A stretch of 5,838 nt of DNA from Rhodospirillales bacterium (GCA_018971455.1 JAGXAV010000161.1:1-5838); one strand, 5' to 3'. Positions 1 to 5,734 are shown, counted from the stretch's first letter. A program made the numbers and translations. The notes: a model not told the origin generated them from the sequence alone.

Positions 1-36
1 AGCGAGCCACGAAAGATCGAGTTCATGGAACTTCCC

Positions 37-60
37 GGGGGCGCGGGGCGGGGTGTGGGG
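37..60 (+). other. Candidate four-tetrad G-quadruplex motif
   Basis: Four uninterrupted guanine runs lie on the + strand at 37-41 (five G), 45-48, 50-53 and 57-60 (four G each). They are separated by loops of three, one and three bases (CGC, C, TGT). This satisfies the usual intramolecular G4 rule with four tetrads rather than the minimal three, and the short loops favour stability. It lies about 380 bases upstream of the sigma-54 promoter. Whether it folds or has a role is unknown, and in a GC-rich genome such runs can occur by chance. Confidence 0.5.
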
Positions 61-136
61 ATCGGAGCATGCTGCCCCAGATGTAGCGCGATCAGGCAGC
101 GAGATCGATCAGGAGGGCGGCGCCGTCGGGGGGTGT

Positions 137-152
137 GTCGGGAAATTTTACA
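137..152 (+). repeat. Direct repeat copy 1, candidate activator site
   Basis: This copy reads GTCGGGAAATTTTACA. It matches the copy at 315-330 at 15 of 16 positions, in the same orientation, with 178 bp between copy starts. Its AAATTTTA core is conspicuous against very GC-rich surroundings. It is centred about 290 bp upstream of the transcription start predicted from the sigma-54 promoter. I infer a possible enhancer-type binding site for a sigma-54 activator, but no known motif is recognised. Confidence 0.4.
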
Positions 153-200
153 TCTCCCTGTATGCATCGGCCGGCCCGCGCCGTGATTTTGCGCCGGGAC

Positions 201-221
201 GTCCGCATGGTTGTGGCGGAC
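201..221. repeat. Short inverted repeat GTCCGC-N9-GCGGAC
   Basis: The arms at 201-206 (GTCCGC) and 216-221 (GCGGAC) are perfect reverse complements separated by nine bases. The dyad is centred about 225 bp upstream of the predicted transcription start of the PEP-CTERM gene. Six-bp arms in a GC-rich sequence are weak evidence, so this is only a candidate operator or a chance dyad. Confidence 0.2.
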
Positions 222-257
222 ATGCCGGAATCGATCAATCACGGCGGATGGGAGATA

Positions 258-270
258 TTTTGATGCAAAA
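258..270. repeat. AT-rich dyad TTTTG-ATG-CAAAA
   Basis: Perfect five-base arms (258-262 TTTTG and 266-270 CAAAA) flank a three-base centre. The dyad follows GGGAGATA at 250-257, which resembles the start of the 16-bp direct repeat. It is centred about 175 bp upstream of the predicted sigma-54 transcription start, a usual distance for an enhancer-binding protein. Inference only: a possible protein-binding site. Confidence 0.3.
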
Positions 271-314
271 TCCGGTCAAGGCGGCCATCCGGCGGCGGCG
301 GGGCGCCCGTACCC

Positions 315-330
315 GTCGGGAGATTTTACA
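315..330 (+). repeat. Direct repeat copy 2, candidate activator site
   Basis: This copy reads GTCGGGAGATTTTACA and differs from the copy at 137-152 only at position 8 (G for A). It runs into a partial dyad, ACAA-TT-TTGT, at 328-337. Its centre is about 115 bp upstream of the predicted transcription start, inside the -80 to -200 range typical of sigma-54 enhancer sites. A role as an upstream activator sequence is inferred from position and repetition. Confidence 0.45.
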
Positions 331-411
331 ATTTTGTCATGTTTGGGCAGGCCGCGCGGGCCGGCCGGCTCGCGATCCTGCAAGATCAGGGCGTTGCCGG
401 AGCGGGCGTGA

Positions 412-427
412 TGGCACGCCTTTTGCT
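412..427 (+). promoter_or_regulatory. Sigma-54 (RpoN) -24/-12 promoter
   Basis: The sequence TGGCACG-CCTT-TTGCT matches the sigma-54 consensus TGGCACG-N4-TTGCW throughout. The invariant GG (413-414) and GC (425-426) are separated by exactly ten bases. Transcription should begin about 12 bases past the GC, near 437-438, leaving a leader of about 40 bases before the ATG at 477. This placement argues against the longer in-frame starts at 339 and 411, which would precede the transcript. PEP-CTERM genes in other Proteobacteria are known to depend on RpoN and the PrsK/PrsR two-component pair, so the promoter type fits the gene it serves. An AtoC-like enhancer-binding activator would be required. 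Confidence 0.85.
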
Positions 428-464
428 TCTTCGCTCATGCGCCGCGCCGAGCGTGGCAAGCGAT

Positions 465-474
465 GGGAGAAGGG
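465..474 (+). promoter_or_regulatory. Ribosome binding site of the PEP-CTERM gene
   Basis: The purine run GGGAGAAGGG contains GGAG at 466-469, seven bases before the ATG at 477, an ideal Shine-Dalgarno distance. It decides the start: the in-frame ATGs at 339 and 411 lack a comparable site and lie upstream of the predicted transcription start. Confidence 0.8.
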
Positions 475-476
475 TG

Positions 477-1562
477 ATGCGCGCATCCTGGAGGGTGTTC
501 GGCTTGGCCGTGGTTCTGGCTGGTGCCGTCGGACTGCCGGTGCGGCCGGCGACGGCCGGGCCGATCGACGTGAACGACCCCAACCTGGCGCCGTATTCCT
601 TGACGTACGGCGATTTCAACATCGTCTCGCTGGGCTGGGCGTCGACTATTCTGGGGAACGCGTACTATGTCGGCTCCTCGCCCGGGCAGATCCGCAATGA
701 CGTCGTCGTCATGACCGGAGCAGGCGGGACCTTCGCCAATGACGGCACGACGCCGATGGACGCGCCCTACGCGGCCTCCACCGGGGCCAATCCACCCTAC
801 TTCCAGATGGGCAGCTGCGCGACCTGCACGGCGCCGGATCCGGGCGGATTCACGCCGCAATTCACCGGCGACAACACGGGCGCGGGAGGAACCACGAGCA
901 CGTGGGACGCCAAGCTGGGCACGCTCAAATCCACGCTCAGTGGGGGAGCGGCGGTGTTCTACTTCAACCTCAACGAGACCGGCACGTCCGACGTGCTCTC
1001 CGGCACCGATCTGCTGATGTGGGGCAAGCTGTCGCTGACCTCGAGCAACGGGCGCGCCGAGAAAGATTTCTACCTCGCCGGCAGCCCGTTCGATGGCGGG
1101 GTGGGACTGGCCAACTCCATCGCGAATGGCGCCCCGGACCCGAGCGTTGTCACGAACGACAACCTTTCCAACCTCGATCCGCGCTGGACCTATGTGCATG
1201 GCGATATCTGCGTGAACGGCTCGACCTTCCTGCATTATGGCTCGTGCAAGAGCACCGACCCGGCCGGACATCAGACGATCAACCAGAATCTGGGTGCCAA
1301 CCAGGCCGCCTTCGCCGCCTACAACATCGAGCTCGACAACCTGATCAACAACCCATGCGTGCTCGTCGGGTCGGTCAACGAGTGCTACGACACGATGCAC
1401 ATCAATCTCGAGCTCTCCTCGCTCGACAATGGTTACGAGCAGGTCTTCATCGCCAATGGCGGGACGGTGCCGCCAATTCCGGAGCCGGCGAGCGCGGCGC
1501 TGATGGGCGCCGGGCTGGTCGGGCTCGGCCTGCTGGCGCGGCGGCGCGCGCGGCACGGCTGA
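477..1562 (+). CDS. Secreted PEP-CTERM sorting-domain protein
   Basis: This gene encodes a 361-aa exported protein. Seen: an N-terminal signal peptide with basic residues (Arg2, Arg6), a hydrophobic core and a probable cleavage after Ala27 (PATA|GP). A Gly/Asn/Asp/Thr-rich mature region holds six cysteines (114, 117, 245, 257, 294, 303). The tail has IPEPAS (334-339), a hydrophobic helix and a terminal RRRAR cluster. This is the PEP-CTERM signal, recognised in the family by an exosortase that processes or anchors the protein, often in bacteria making exopolysaccharide or biofilm. I recognise no enzyme domain. The stretch around 242-283 (GDICVNGSTFLHYGSC, then TINQNLGANQAAFAAYN) looks like a conserved block of an uncharacterised PEP-CTERM family. 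The even cysteine number allows three disulfides in the periplasm or outside the cell. The start is fixed by the Shine-Dalgarno and the sigma-54 promoter. The gene is monocistronic and converges on polA. Confidence 0.88.
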   Translation: MRASWRVFGLAVVLAGAVGLPVRPATAGPIDVNDPNLAPYSLTYGDFNIVSLGWASTILGNAYYVGSSPGQIRNDVVVMTGAGGTFANDGTTPMDAPYAASTGANPPYFQMGSCATCTAPDPGGFTPQFTGDNTGAGGTTSTWDAKLGTLKSTLSGGAAVFYFNLNETGTSDVLSGTDLLMWGKLSLTSSNGRAEKDFYLAGSPFDGGVGLANSIANGAPDPSVVTNDNLSNLDPRWTYVHGDICVNGSTFLHYGSCKSTDPAGHQTINQNLGANQAAFAAYNIELDNLINNPCVLVGSVNECYDTMHINLELSSLDNGYEQVFIANGGTVPPIPEPASAALMGAGLVGLGLLARRRARHG

Positions 1563-1585
1563 GCGGCCACGCATCGGCAGGATGA

Positions 1586-1614
1586 TCGGCCGGACCGGTT
1601 CACGGTCCGGCCGA
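1586..1614. terminator. Strong hairpin between convergent genes, possible bidirectional terminator
   Basis: The arms TCGGCCGGACCG (1586-1597) and CGGTCCGGCCGA (1603-1614) pair perfectly over 12 bp around a five-base loop, GTTCA. The hairpin starts 24 bases after the PEP-CTERM stop and ends 6 bases before the polA stop, so it can act on both transcripts. Neither strand has a T-run after the stem (AAATCG on +, TCATCC on -). It is therefore not a canonical intrinsic terminator. It may pause polymerase, block antisense read-through or protect mRNA 3' ends. Confidence 0.6.
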
Positions 1615-1620
1615 AATCGT

Positions 1621-4449
1621 TCAGTGGGCGGCCGCCCAGTTGGGGCCGCCGCCGGTCTCCACCACCAGCGGCACGGACAGCGCGGCGGCGCCCTGCATGA
1701 CGGTCCGCGCGATCGCGGCGGTGGCCTCGGCCTCGCTCTCCGGCGCCTCGAACAGCAATTCGTCATGCACCTGAAGCAGCATGCGGGCCGTGAGGCCGGC
1801 CTGCGCCATCGCATGGGGCAGGCGGACCATGGCGCGCTTGATGATGTCGGCCGCCCCGCCCTGCAGCGGCGCGTTGATCGCCTGCCGCTCGGCATAGCCG
1901 CGGCGCGCCGGGTTCTTGTCGGCGATGCCCGCGATCCAGCAGCGCCGGCCGAGCGGGGTGAGCACGTAGCCCAGGCTGCGCGCCTGCTCGCGGGCCTGGT
2001 TCATGTAGGTGCGGATGGCCGGGTAGCGGGCGAAATAGGCGTCGATATAGGCGCGCGCCTCGGCGGGCTCGATCTGCAGCTGGCGGGCCAGGCCGAAGGC
2101 GCTGATGCCGTAGATGATGCCGAAATTGATCGCCTTCGCCCGCCGGCGCGTCATCGGGTCCATCCCCTGCATCGGCACGCCGAAGACCTCGCTGGCGGTG
2201 CGGGCGTGGATGTCCTCGCCGCGGGCGAAGCTCTCCTTCAGGGCCGCGATGTCGGCGACATGGGCGAGCAGCCGCAGCTCGATCTGCGAGTAATCGGCGC
2301 TGACCAGCACATGGCCCGGCTCGGCGATGAAGGTGCGCCGGATGCGGCTGCCCTCCTCCGTGCGGATCGGAATGTTCTGCAGGTTCGGGTCGGTCGATGA
2401 CAGCCGGCCGGTGCTGGCGATGGCCATGGCGAAGCTGGTGTGCACGCGCCCGGTCTCGGGGTTGATCTGGCCGACCAGCGCATCGGCGTAGGTGGATTTG
2501 AGCTTGGCGAGCTGCCGCCATTCCAGCACGCGGGCGGGCAGTTCGTGGCCCTGCTCGGCCAGCGCCTGCAGGACCGAGGCATCGGTGCCCCAGGCGCCGG
2601 TCTTCATCCGCTTGCCGCCTGGCAGACCCATGCGGTCGAACAGGACTTCGCCCAGCTGCTTGGCGGAGCCGAGGTTGAAGCTCTCGCCAGCGAGGCGGTG
2701 GATGTCGGTCTCCATCACCGCCATGCGGGCGGCGAAATCCACACTCATGGCGCGCAGATCGGCCGCATCGACCTTCACCCCGGCGCGCTCCATGTCGAGC
2801 AGGACGCCGACCAGCCGGCGGTCGATCTGCTCATAGAGGGCCAGCGACTGGCTGGCGCGCAGCCGCGGGCGCAGCGCGTGCCAGAGGCGCAGCGTGATGT
2901 CGGCATCCTCGGCGGCATAGGCGGTGGCGCGATCGAGCGGCACCTCGGAGAAGGGCACCCGGCCGCGGCCGGTGCCGGTGACGCTGTCGAAGGAGATCGG
3001 CGTGTGGCCGAGATGCAGCGCCGAAAGCTCGTCCATGCCGTGGCCGTGCAGCCCGGCCTCCTGGGCGTAGGAGATCAGCATGGTGTCGTCGATCGGGGCG
3101 ATCGGCGGCGCGCCGGCGCGGCCGAGGACCATCATGTCGTATTTGGCGTTCTGCAGGACCTTCAGCACGGCGGGATCGGCGAGCAGCGGGGCGAGCAGGG
3201 ACAAAGCCTCGGCGAGCGGTATCTGCTCGCCCGCGCTGTGGCGCAAGGGCACGTAGCAGGCCCGCCCCGGCGCGGTGGCCAGGGAGAAGCCGACCAGATT
3301 GGCGCGCATGGCGTCCAGGCTGTCGGTCTCGGTGTCCAAGGCCACGATGCCGGCTTCGGTCGCTTCGGCAATCCAGCCGGCCAGGGCTGCGGCCGAGGTG
3401 ACGCATTCATAGGGTCCGAAGCCGGAGGCCGGGGCGGCGGGCGCGCCGTCCGGCGCCGCGAAAAGCTGGCCCTGGGCGGCGGCGGCGGGTGCGGCCGCGA
3501 CTGGCGATGCGCCGGCAGCCGGCGACGAGGTGGTCGGCGATGGGGCAGCCGGCGACGGGGCGGGCGCATCCAGGCCAAGGCGCTGGAGGGTGGAGCGAAA
3601 CCCCTGCGTTGTCAGCCAGGCCGCGAGCGTCGCGCGATCGGGCTCGCGCGAAGCCAGGGCCGCGATGGGCAGCGGCAGCGGCGCATCGGCACGCAGGGTG
3701 ACGAGCTGGCGGGAGATCCGGGCGGCCTCGGCATGTTCGATCAGGGCGTCCCGCCGCTTGGACGGCTTCATGGCCGGGGCCGCGCGCAGCACGCCCTCGA
3801 GGTCGCCAAATTCGCCGATCAGCTGCGCCGCGCCCTTGGGGCCGATGCCGGGCACGCCGGGCACGTTGTCCACCGAATCGCCCATCAGCGCCTGCGCCTC
3901 GATGAGCTTCTCCGGCGGCACGCCGAACTTCTCCATCACCTCCGCCGGCCCGATCGGCTTCTGCTTGATCGGGTCGAGCATGTCCACGCCCGGCCGGATC
4001 AGCTGCATGAGATCCTTGTCGGAGGAGACGATGGTGGCGTGCCCGCCGGCATCCACGGCGGCCTGGGCGTAGGCGGCGATGAGATCGTCCGCCTCCCAGT
4101 CCGGCAGCTCGATAGCCGGCACGCCGAAGGCCGCCGTCGCCTCGCGCACCAGGGCGAATTGCGGCCGCAGATCCTCCGGCGGCTCGGGGCGGTGGGCCTT
4201 GTACTGGTCATAGAGCCGGTTGCGGAAGGTCTGGCGTCCGGCATCGAAGATCACCGCCAGATGGGTGCCGGCATGGTCCTTGATGAGGCGGGCAAGCATG
4301 TTGGTGAAGCCGAACACGGCGTTCACCGGCACGCCGTCGGGCCGCGTCATCGGCGGCAGGGCGTGGAAGGCGCGGAAGATGAACCCCGATCCGTCGATCA
4401 GGACGAGGCGCGGCCCACGCTCGCCGGCGGGCGCGCCGGTGGCGGACAT
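1621..4449 (-). CDS. polA: DNA polymerase I
   Basis: This 942-aa enzyme processes Okazaki fragments (RNA primer removal and gap filling) and fills gaps in excision repair. Seen, in order: a 5' nuclease domain (about 12-290) with Asp19, Asp69, the DWEADD cluster (117-122), SSDKD (142-146) and a helix-hairpin-helix DNA-binding segment near 191-211; an Ala/Pro/Ser linker (about 295-342); a 3'-5' exonuclease with Asp372/Glu374 (DTET), Asn434/Asp438 and Tyr511/Asp515, so proofreading looks intact; and a polymerase domain with motif A (Asp719 in SADYSQIELR), motif B (Arg768, Lys772, Phe776, Tyr780) and motif C (His895-Asp896). These align with E. coli Asp705, Lys758, Phe762, Tyr766 and His881-Asp882 at a constant offset of 14. 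The length is normal for the family (E. coli 928). The ATG lies one base after the stop of the zinc-finger gene and has no clear Shine-Dalgarno, suggesting translational coupling. Confidence 0.98.
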   Translation of the reverse strand: MSATGAPAGERGPRLVLIDGSGFIFRAFHALPPMTRPDGVPVNAVFGFTNMLARLIKDHAGTHLAVIFDAGRQTFRNRLYDQYKAHRPEPPEDLRPQFALVREATAAFGVPAIELPDWEADDLIAAYAQAAVDAGGHATIVSSDKDLMQLIRPGVDMLDPIKQKPIGPAEVMEKFGVPPEKLIEAQALMGDSVDNVPGVPGIGPKGAAQLIGEFGDLEGVLRAAPAMKPSKRRDALIEHAEAARISRQLVTLRADAPLPLPIAALASREPDRATLAAWLTTQGFRSTLQRLGLDAPAPSPAAPSPTTSSPAAGASPVAAAPAAAAQGQLFAAPDGAPAAPASGFGPYECVTSAAALAGWIAEATEAGIVALDTETDSLDAMRANLVGFSLATAPGRACYVPLRHSAGEQIPLAEALSLLAPLLADPAVLKVLQNAKYDMMVLGRAGAPPIAPIDDTMLISYAQEAGLHGHGMDELSALHLGHTPISFDSVTGTGRGRVPFSEVPLDRATAYAAEDADITLRLWHALRPRLRASQSLALYEQIDRRLVGVLLDMERAGVKVDAADLRAMSVDFAARMAVMETDIHRLAGESFNLGSAKQLGEVLFDRMGLPGGKRMKTGAWGTDASVLQALAEQGHELPARVLEWRQLAKLKSTYADALVGQINPETGRVHTSFAMAIASTGRLSSTDPNLQNIPIRTEEGSRIRRTFIAEPGHVLVSADYSQIELRLLAHVADIAALKESFARGEDIHARTASEVFGVPMQGMDPMTRRRAKAINFGIIYGISAFGLARQLQIEPAEARAYIDAYFARYPAIRTYMNQAREQARSLGYVLTPLGRRCWIAGIADKNPARRGYAERQAINAPLQGGAADIIKRAMVRLPHAMAQAGLTARMLLQVHDELLFEAPESEAEATAAIARTVMQGAAALSVPLVVETGGGPNWAAAH

Positions 4450-4450
4450 G

Positions 4451-4651
4451 TCAGTGGCCGTGGTCGTGGCCGGCGCCCGGCTTTAGGACGTAGAGGCGCG
4501 AGCAATACGGGCACATCACCTCGCTGCCGGCGATGCGCAGAAAGACGCGCGGATGGCCGAGCGCGCCGCCACCGCCGTCGCAGGCCACCGTGCGGTCGCT
4601 GACTTCGATGGTCTCGGTGGGCTCGGGTCTGGTCGCGGTGGCGTCGGGCAT
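4451..4651 (-). CDS. Small CHCC zinc-finger protein, NDUFS6-like
   Basis: This 66-aa cytosolic protein belongs to the zinc-finger domain-containing family related to the mitochondrial complex I subunit NDUFS6. Seen: VACDGGGGALGHPRV (22-36) followed by MCPYCSRLYVL (46-56), giving the metal-ligand set Cys24, His33, Cys47 and Cys50. The short tail ends in GHDHGH, which could add metal affinity. Relatives in alphaproteobacteria are single-domain proteins of about this size. A complex I link is known for the mitochondrial homologue, but the role here is inferred. The start at 4651 is chosen because AAAGGA lies six bases upstream and the family begins about here. A longer in-frame reading to 4861 would add 70 low-complexity residues and overlap the divergent lipoprotein gene. 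Its stop is one base before the polA ATG, so the two probably share a transcript. Confidence 0.92.
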   Translation of the reverse strand: MPDATATRPEPTETIEVSDRTVACDGGGGALGHPRVFLRIAGSEVMCPYCSRLYVLKPGAGHDHGH

Positions 4652-4657
4652 CGTCGG

Positions 4658-4663
4658 TCCTTT
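4658..4663 (-). promoter_or_regulatory. Ribosome binding site of the zinc-finger gene
   Basis: Read on the minus strand this is AAAGGA, six bases before the ATG at 4651-4649. It supports the 66-aa start over the 136-aa alternative. Confidence 0.75.
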
Positions 4664-4668
4664 GATGG

Positions 4669-4688
4669 CGGGGTTGCATGGAACCCCG
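4669..4688. repeat. Inverted repeat in the divergent intergenic gap
   Basis: The perfect 7-bp arms CGGGGTT (4669-4675) and AACCCCG (4682-4688) flank a six-base centre, GCATGG. The dyad occupies nearly half of the 43 bases between the two divergent start codons. For the minus-strand transcript it would form a hairpin at or next to the predicted 5' end. For the plus strand it overlaps the only Shine-Dalgarno-like bases (GGAA, 4680-4683) of the hydrolase. It could be an operator shared by both directions or an mRNA structure. Confidence 0.4.
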
Positions 4689-4694
4689 TCCGCC

Positions 4695-4722
4695 ATGATA
4701 GCCATGGCCCCCGTGCATTCAA
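4695..4722 (-). promoter_or_regulatory. Candidate sigma-70-type promoter for the zinc-finger/polA operon
   Basis: Read on the minus strand, TTGAAT (4722-4717) and TATCAT (4700-4695) are separated by 16 bases. They match the -35 and -10 consensus at four and five of six positions. Transcription would begin near 4688 and give a leader of about 37 bases before the zinc-finger ATG. The elements sit inside the first codons of the divergent hydrolase gene, which the short intergenic gap would force. Pattern match only. Confidence 0.4.
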
Positions 4723-5726
4723 CCTCGCCCCACCGGGCCGCCTCCGCGCGCCGGCCCGTGCTGCTCGCCTCGGCAGCGCTGGTGGCCGGCTGCGTCGCCC
4801 GATCGGCGCCGCCCGGCCCGCCGATCGAGGCGCCGGCGCTCGCCGACGGTGCCTTCGTCATGCCGGACGGCGCGGCGCTGCCCTATCGCAGTTGGGTGCC
4901 GGCCGCCGAGGCCGATACGGTGATCCTCGCCCTGCATGGCTTCAATGACAGCCGCGATGCCTGGGCCATCCCGGCGCCGGATTTTGCCGCCGCCGGGATG
5001 GCGGTCTATGCGCCCGACCAGCGCGGCTTCGGCGCCGCCCCCGGGCGCGGCCTGTGGCCGGGCAAGGACGCGCTGGTGAATGACGCGCGGGTGATGGCCG
5101 GGCTGCTGCGCCGCCGCCACCCCGCGGCGCGGATGGTCCTGATGGGCGAGAGCATGGGCGGTGCCGTGCTGATGCGGCTGGCGACCCTGCCCGACGCGCC
5201 GAAGGTGGATGCCTATGTGCTGGCCGCCCCGGCGGTGTGGGGCCGGGCGCGGATGAACGTGTTCATGCGCAGCGGGCTGTGGCTGGCCGCCAACCTGGTG
5301 CCCGGCATGACGGTGGGCCGCCCGCCGCCCGGCATCAAGGTGATCCCGAGCGACAACGAGGCGGCCCTGCTGGCGCTCGCGCGCGATCCGCTGACCATCC
5401 GCGACACGCGCTTCGATACGTTGAACGGCCTGGTGAACCTGATGGACGCCGCCCTCGCCGCCGCGCGGGATTTCACGGCGCGGGCATTGTTCCTCTATGG
5501 CGCGCATGACGATCTTGTGCCGAAAAAGGCGACGCGGGCCACCTGGAACGCGCTGCCGGACCCGGAGCGGCTGGCCTATTACGCGCGCGGCTATCATCTC
5601 CTGCTGCGCGACCTCGACCGCGCGGCGCCGATCGGCGACGCCATCGCCTGGATCCGCACCCCCCACGCGCCGCTGCCCTCGGGCGCCGACGCGGCGGCCG
5701 CGACCTGGCTGCGCGGGGCGGGGTGA
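4695..5726 (+). CDS. Lipoprotein alpha/beta hydrolase (lysophospholipase/monoglyceride-lipase-like)
   Basis: This 343-aa serine hydrolase of the alpha/beta fold resembles the Hydrolase_4 (lysophospholipase/monoacylglycerol lipase) group. Seen: an N-terminal lipoprotein signal with an Arg pair (19-20), a hydrophobic stretch and the lipobox LVAGC, with Cys33 as lipidation site. The residue after Cys is Val, not Asp, so the protein is not marked for inner-membrane retention. The hydrolase core has the oxyanion strand LALHGF (His81-Gly82), the nucleophile elbow GESMGG (Ser153), the acid in GAHDDLVP (probably Asp272) and the base in GYHLLLRD (His301), a complete triad. A segment between Ser153 and Asp272 with several Met and Trp residues is probably the lid. 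The likely substrate is an acyl ester such as a monoglyceride or lysophospholipid; this cannot be settled from sequence. ATG 4695 is chosen; ATG 4704 and GTG 4713 are in-frame alternatives that keep the lipobox. The Shine-Dalgarno is weak (GGAA, 11 bases upstream). Confidence 0.9.
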   Translation: MIAMAPVHSTSPHRAASARRPVLLASAALVAGCVARSAPPGPPIEAPALADGAFVMPDGAALPYRSWVPAAEADTVILALHGFNDSRDAWAIPAPDFAAAGMAVYAPDQRGFGAAPGRGLWPGKDALVNDARVMAGLLRRRHPAARMVLMGESMGGAVLMRLATLPDAPKVDAYVLAAPAVWGRARMNVFMRSGLWLAANLVPGMTVGRPPPGIKVIPSDNEAALLALARDPLTIRDTRFDTLNGLVNLMDAALAAARDFTARALFLYGAHDDLVPKKATRATWNALPDPERLAYYARGYHLLLRDLDRAAPIGDAIAWIRTPHAPLPSGADAAAATWLRGAG

Positions 5727-5734
5727 GGCCGGCC

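Larger units (their letters stand above)
1..476 (+). promoter_or_regulatory. Long gene-free leader upstream of the PEP-CTERM gene
   Basis: This stretch has no coding region I can support. Open frames crossing it have Arg/Gly-rich translations with no recognisable domain, and they run into the downstream gene in the wrong frame or past its promoter. What it does hold is control-like structure: a G-quadruplex-type G-run (37-60), a near-identical 16-bp AT-rich repeat (137-152 and 315-330), two dyads (201-221 and 258-270), a sigma-54 promoter (412-427) and a ribosome binding site (465-474). The first 36 bases show nothing recognisable. Reading frame 1 is open from the left edge to a TGA at 184-186, so the tail of an upstream gene cannot be fully excluded, but the encoded residues do not suggest one. 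Confidence 0.6.

Noticed and set aside
1..186. Frame 1 open from the left edge to TGA at 184-186 as the tail of an upstream gene
   Set aside because: It is Arg/Gly/Cys-rich with no recognisable ending of a known family, and it runs through the G-run and the first AT-rich repeat. It cannot be settled without upstream sequence.
90..390. GATCAGG repeated three times (near 90, 107 and 384)
   Set aside because: Seven-base matches at irregular spacing are too short to separate from chance.
339..476. Longer starts (339 or 411) for the PEP-CTERM gene
   Set aside because: They precede the predicted transcription start near 437, lack a good Shine-Dalgarno and would bury the signal peptide behind 22-46 extra residues.
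53..700. A 215-codon + strand frame starting in the leader
   Set aside because: It runs through the sigma-54 promoter into the PEP-CTERM gene in the wrong frame, and its composition is not protein-like.
435..1895. A 486-codon minus-strand open frame crossing the PEP-CTERM gene and the polA 3' end
   Set aside because: It spans two unrelated real genes and the intergenic hairpin. The product is Arg/Ala-rich with no recognisable motif.
2440..4602. A 720-codon open frame on the + strand, antisense to polA
   Set aside because: It mirrors polA codons in a GC-rich genome. Its translation is His/Gly/Arg-rich with no domain, and the minus-strand PolA has every catalytic motif.
4533..4694. N-terminal extension of the hydrolase to 397 aa
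   Set aside because: It overlaps the zinc-finger gene antisense and would put about 86 residues before the lipobox, incompatible with a lipoprotein signal.
4652..4861. N-terminal extension of the zinc-finger protein to 136 aa
   Set aside because: It would overlap the divergent lipoprotein gene. The extra residues are low-complexity, and AAAGGA fits the start at 4651.
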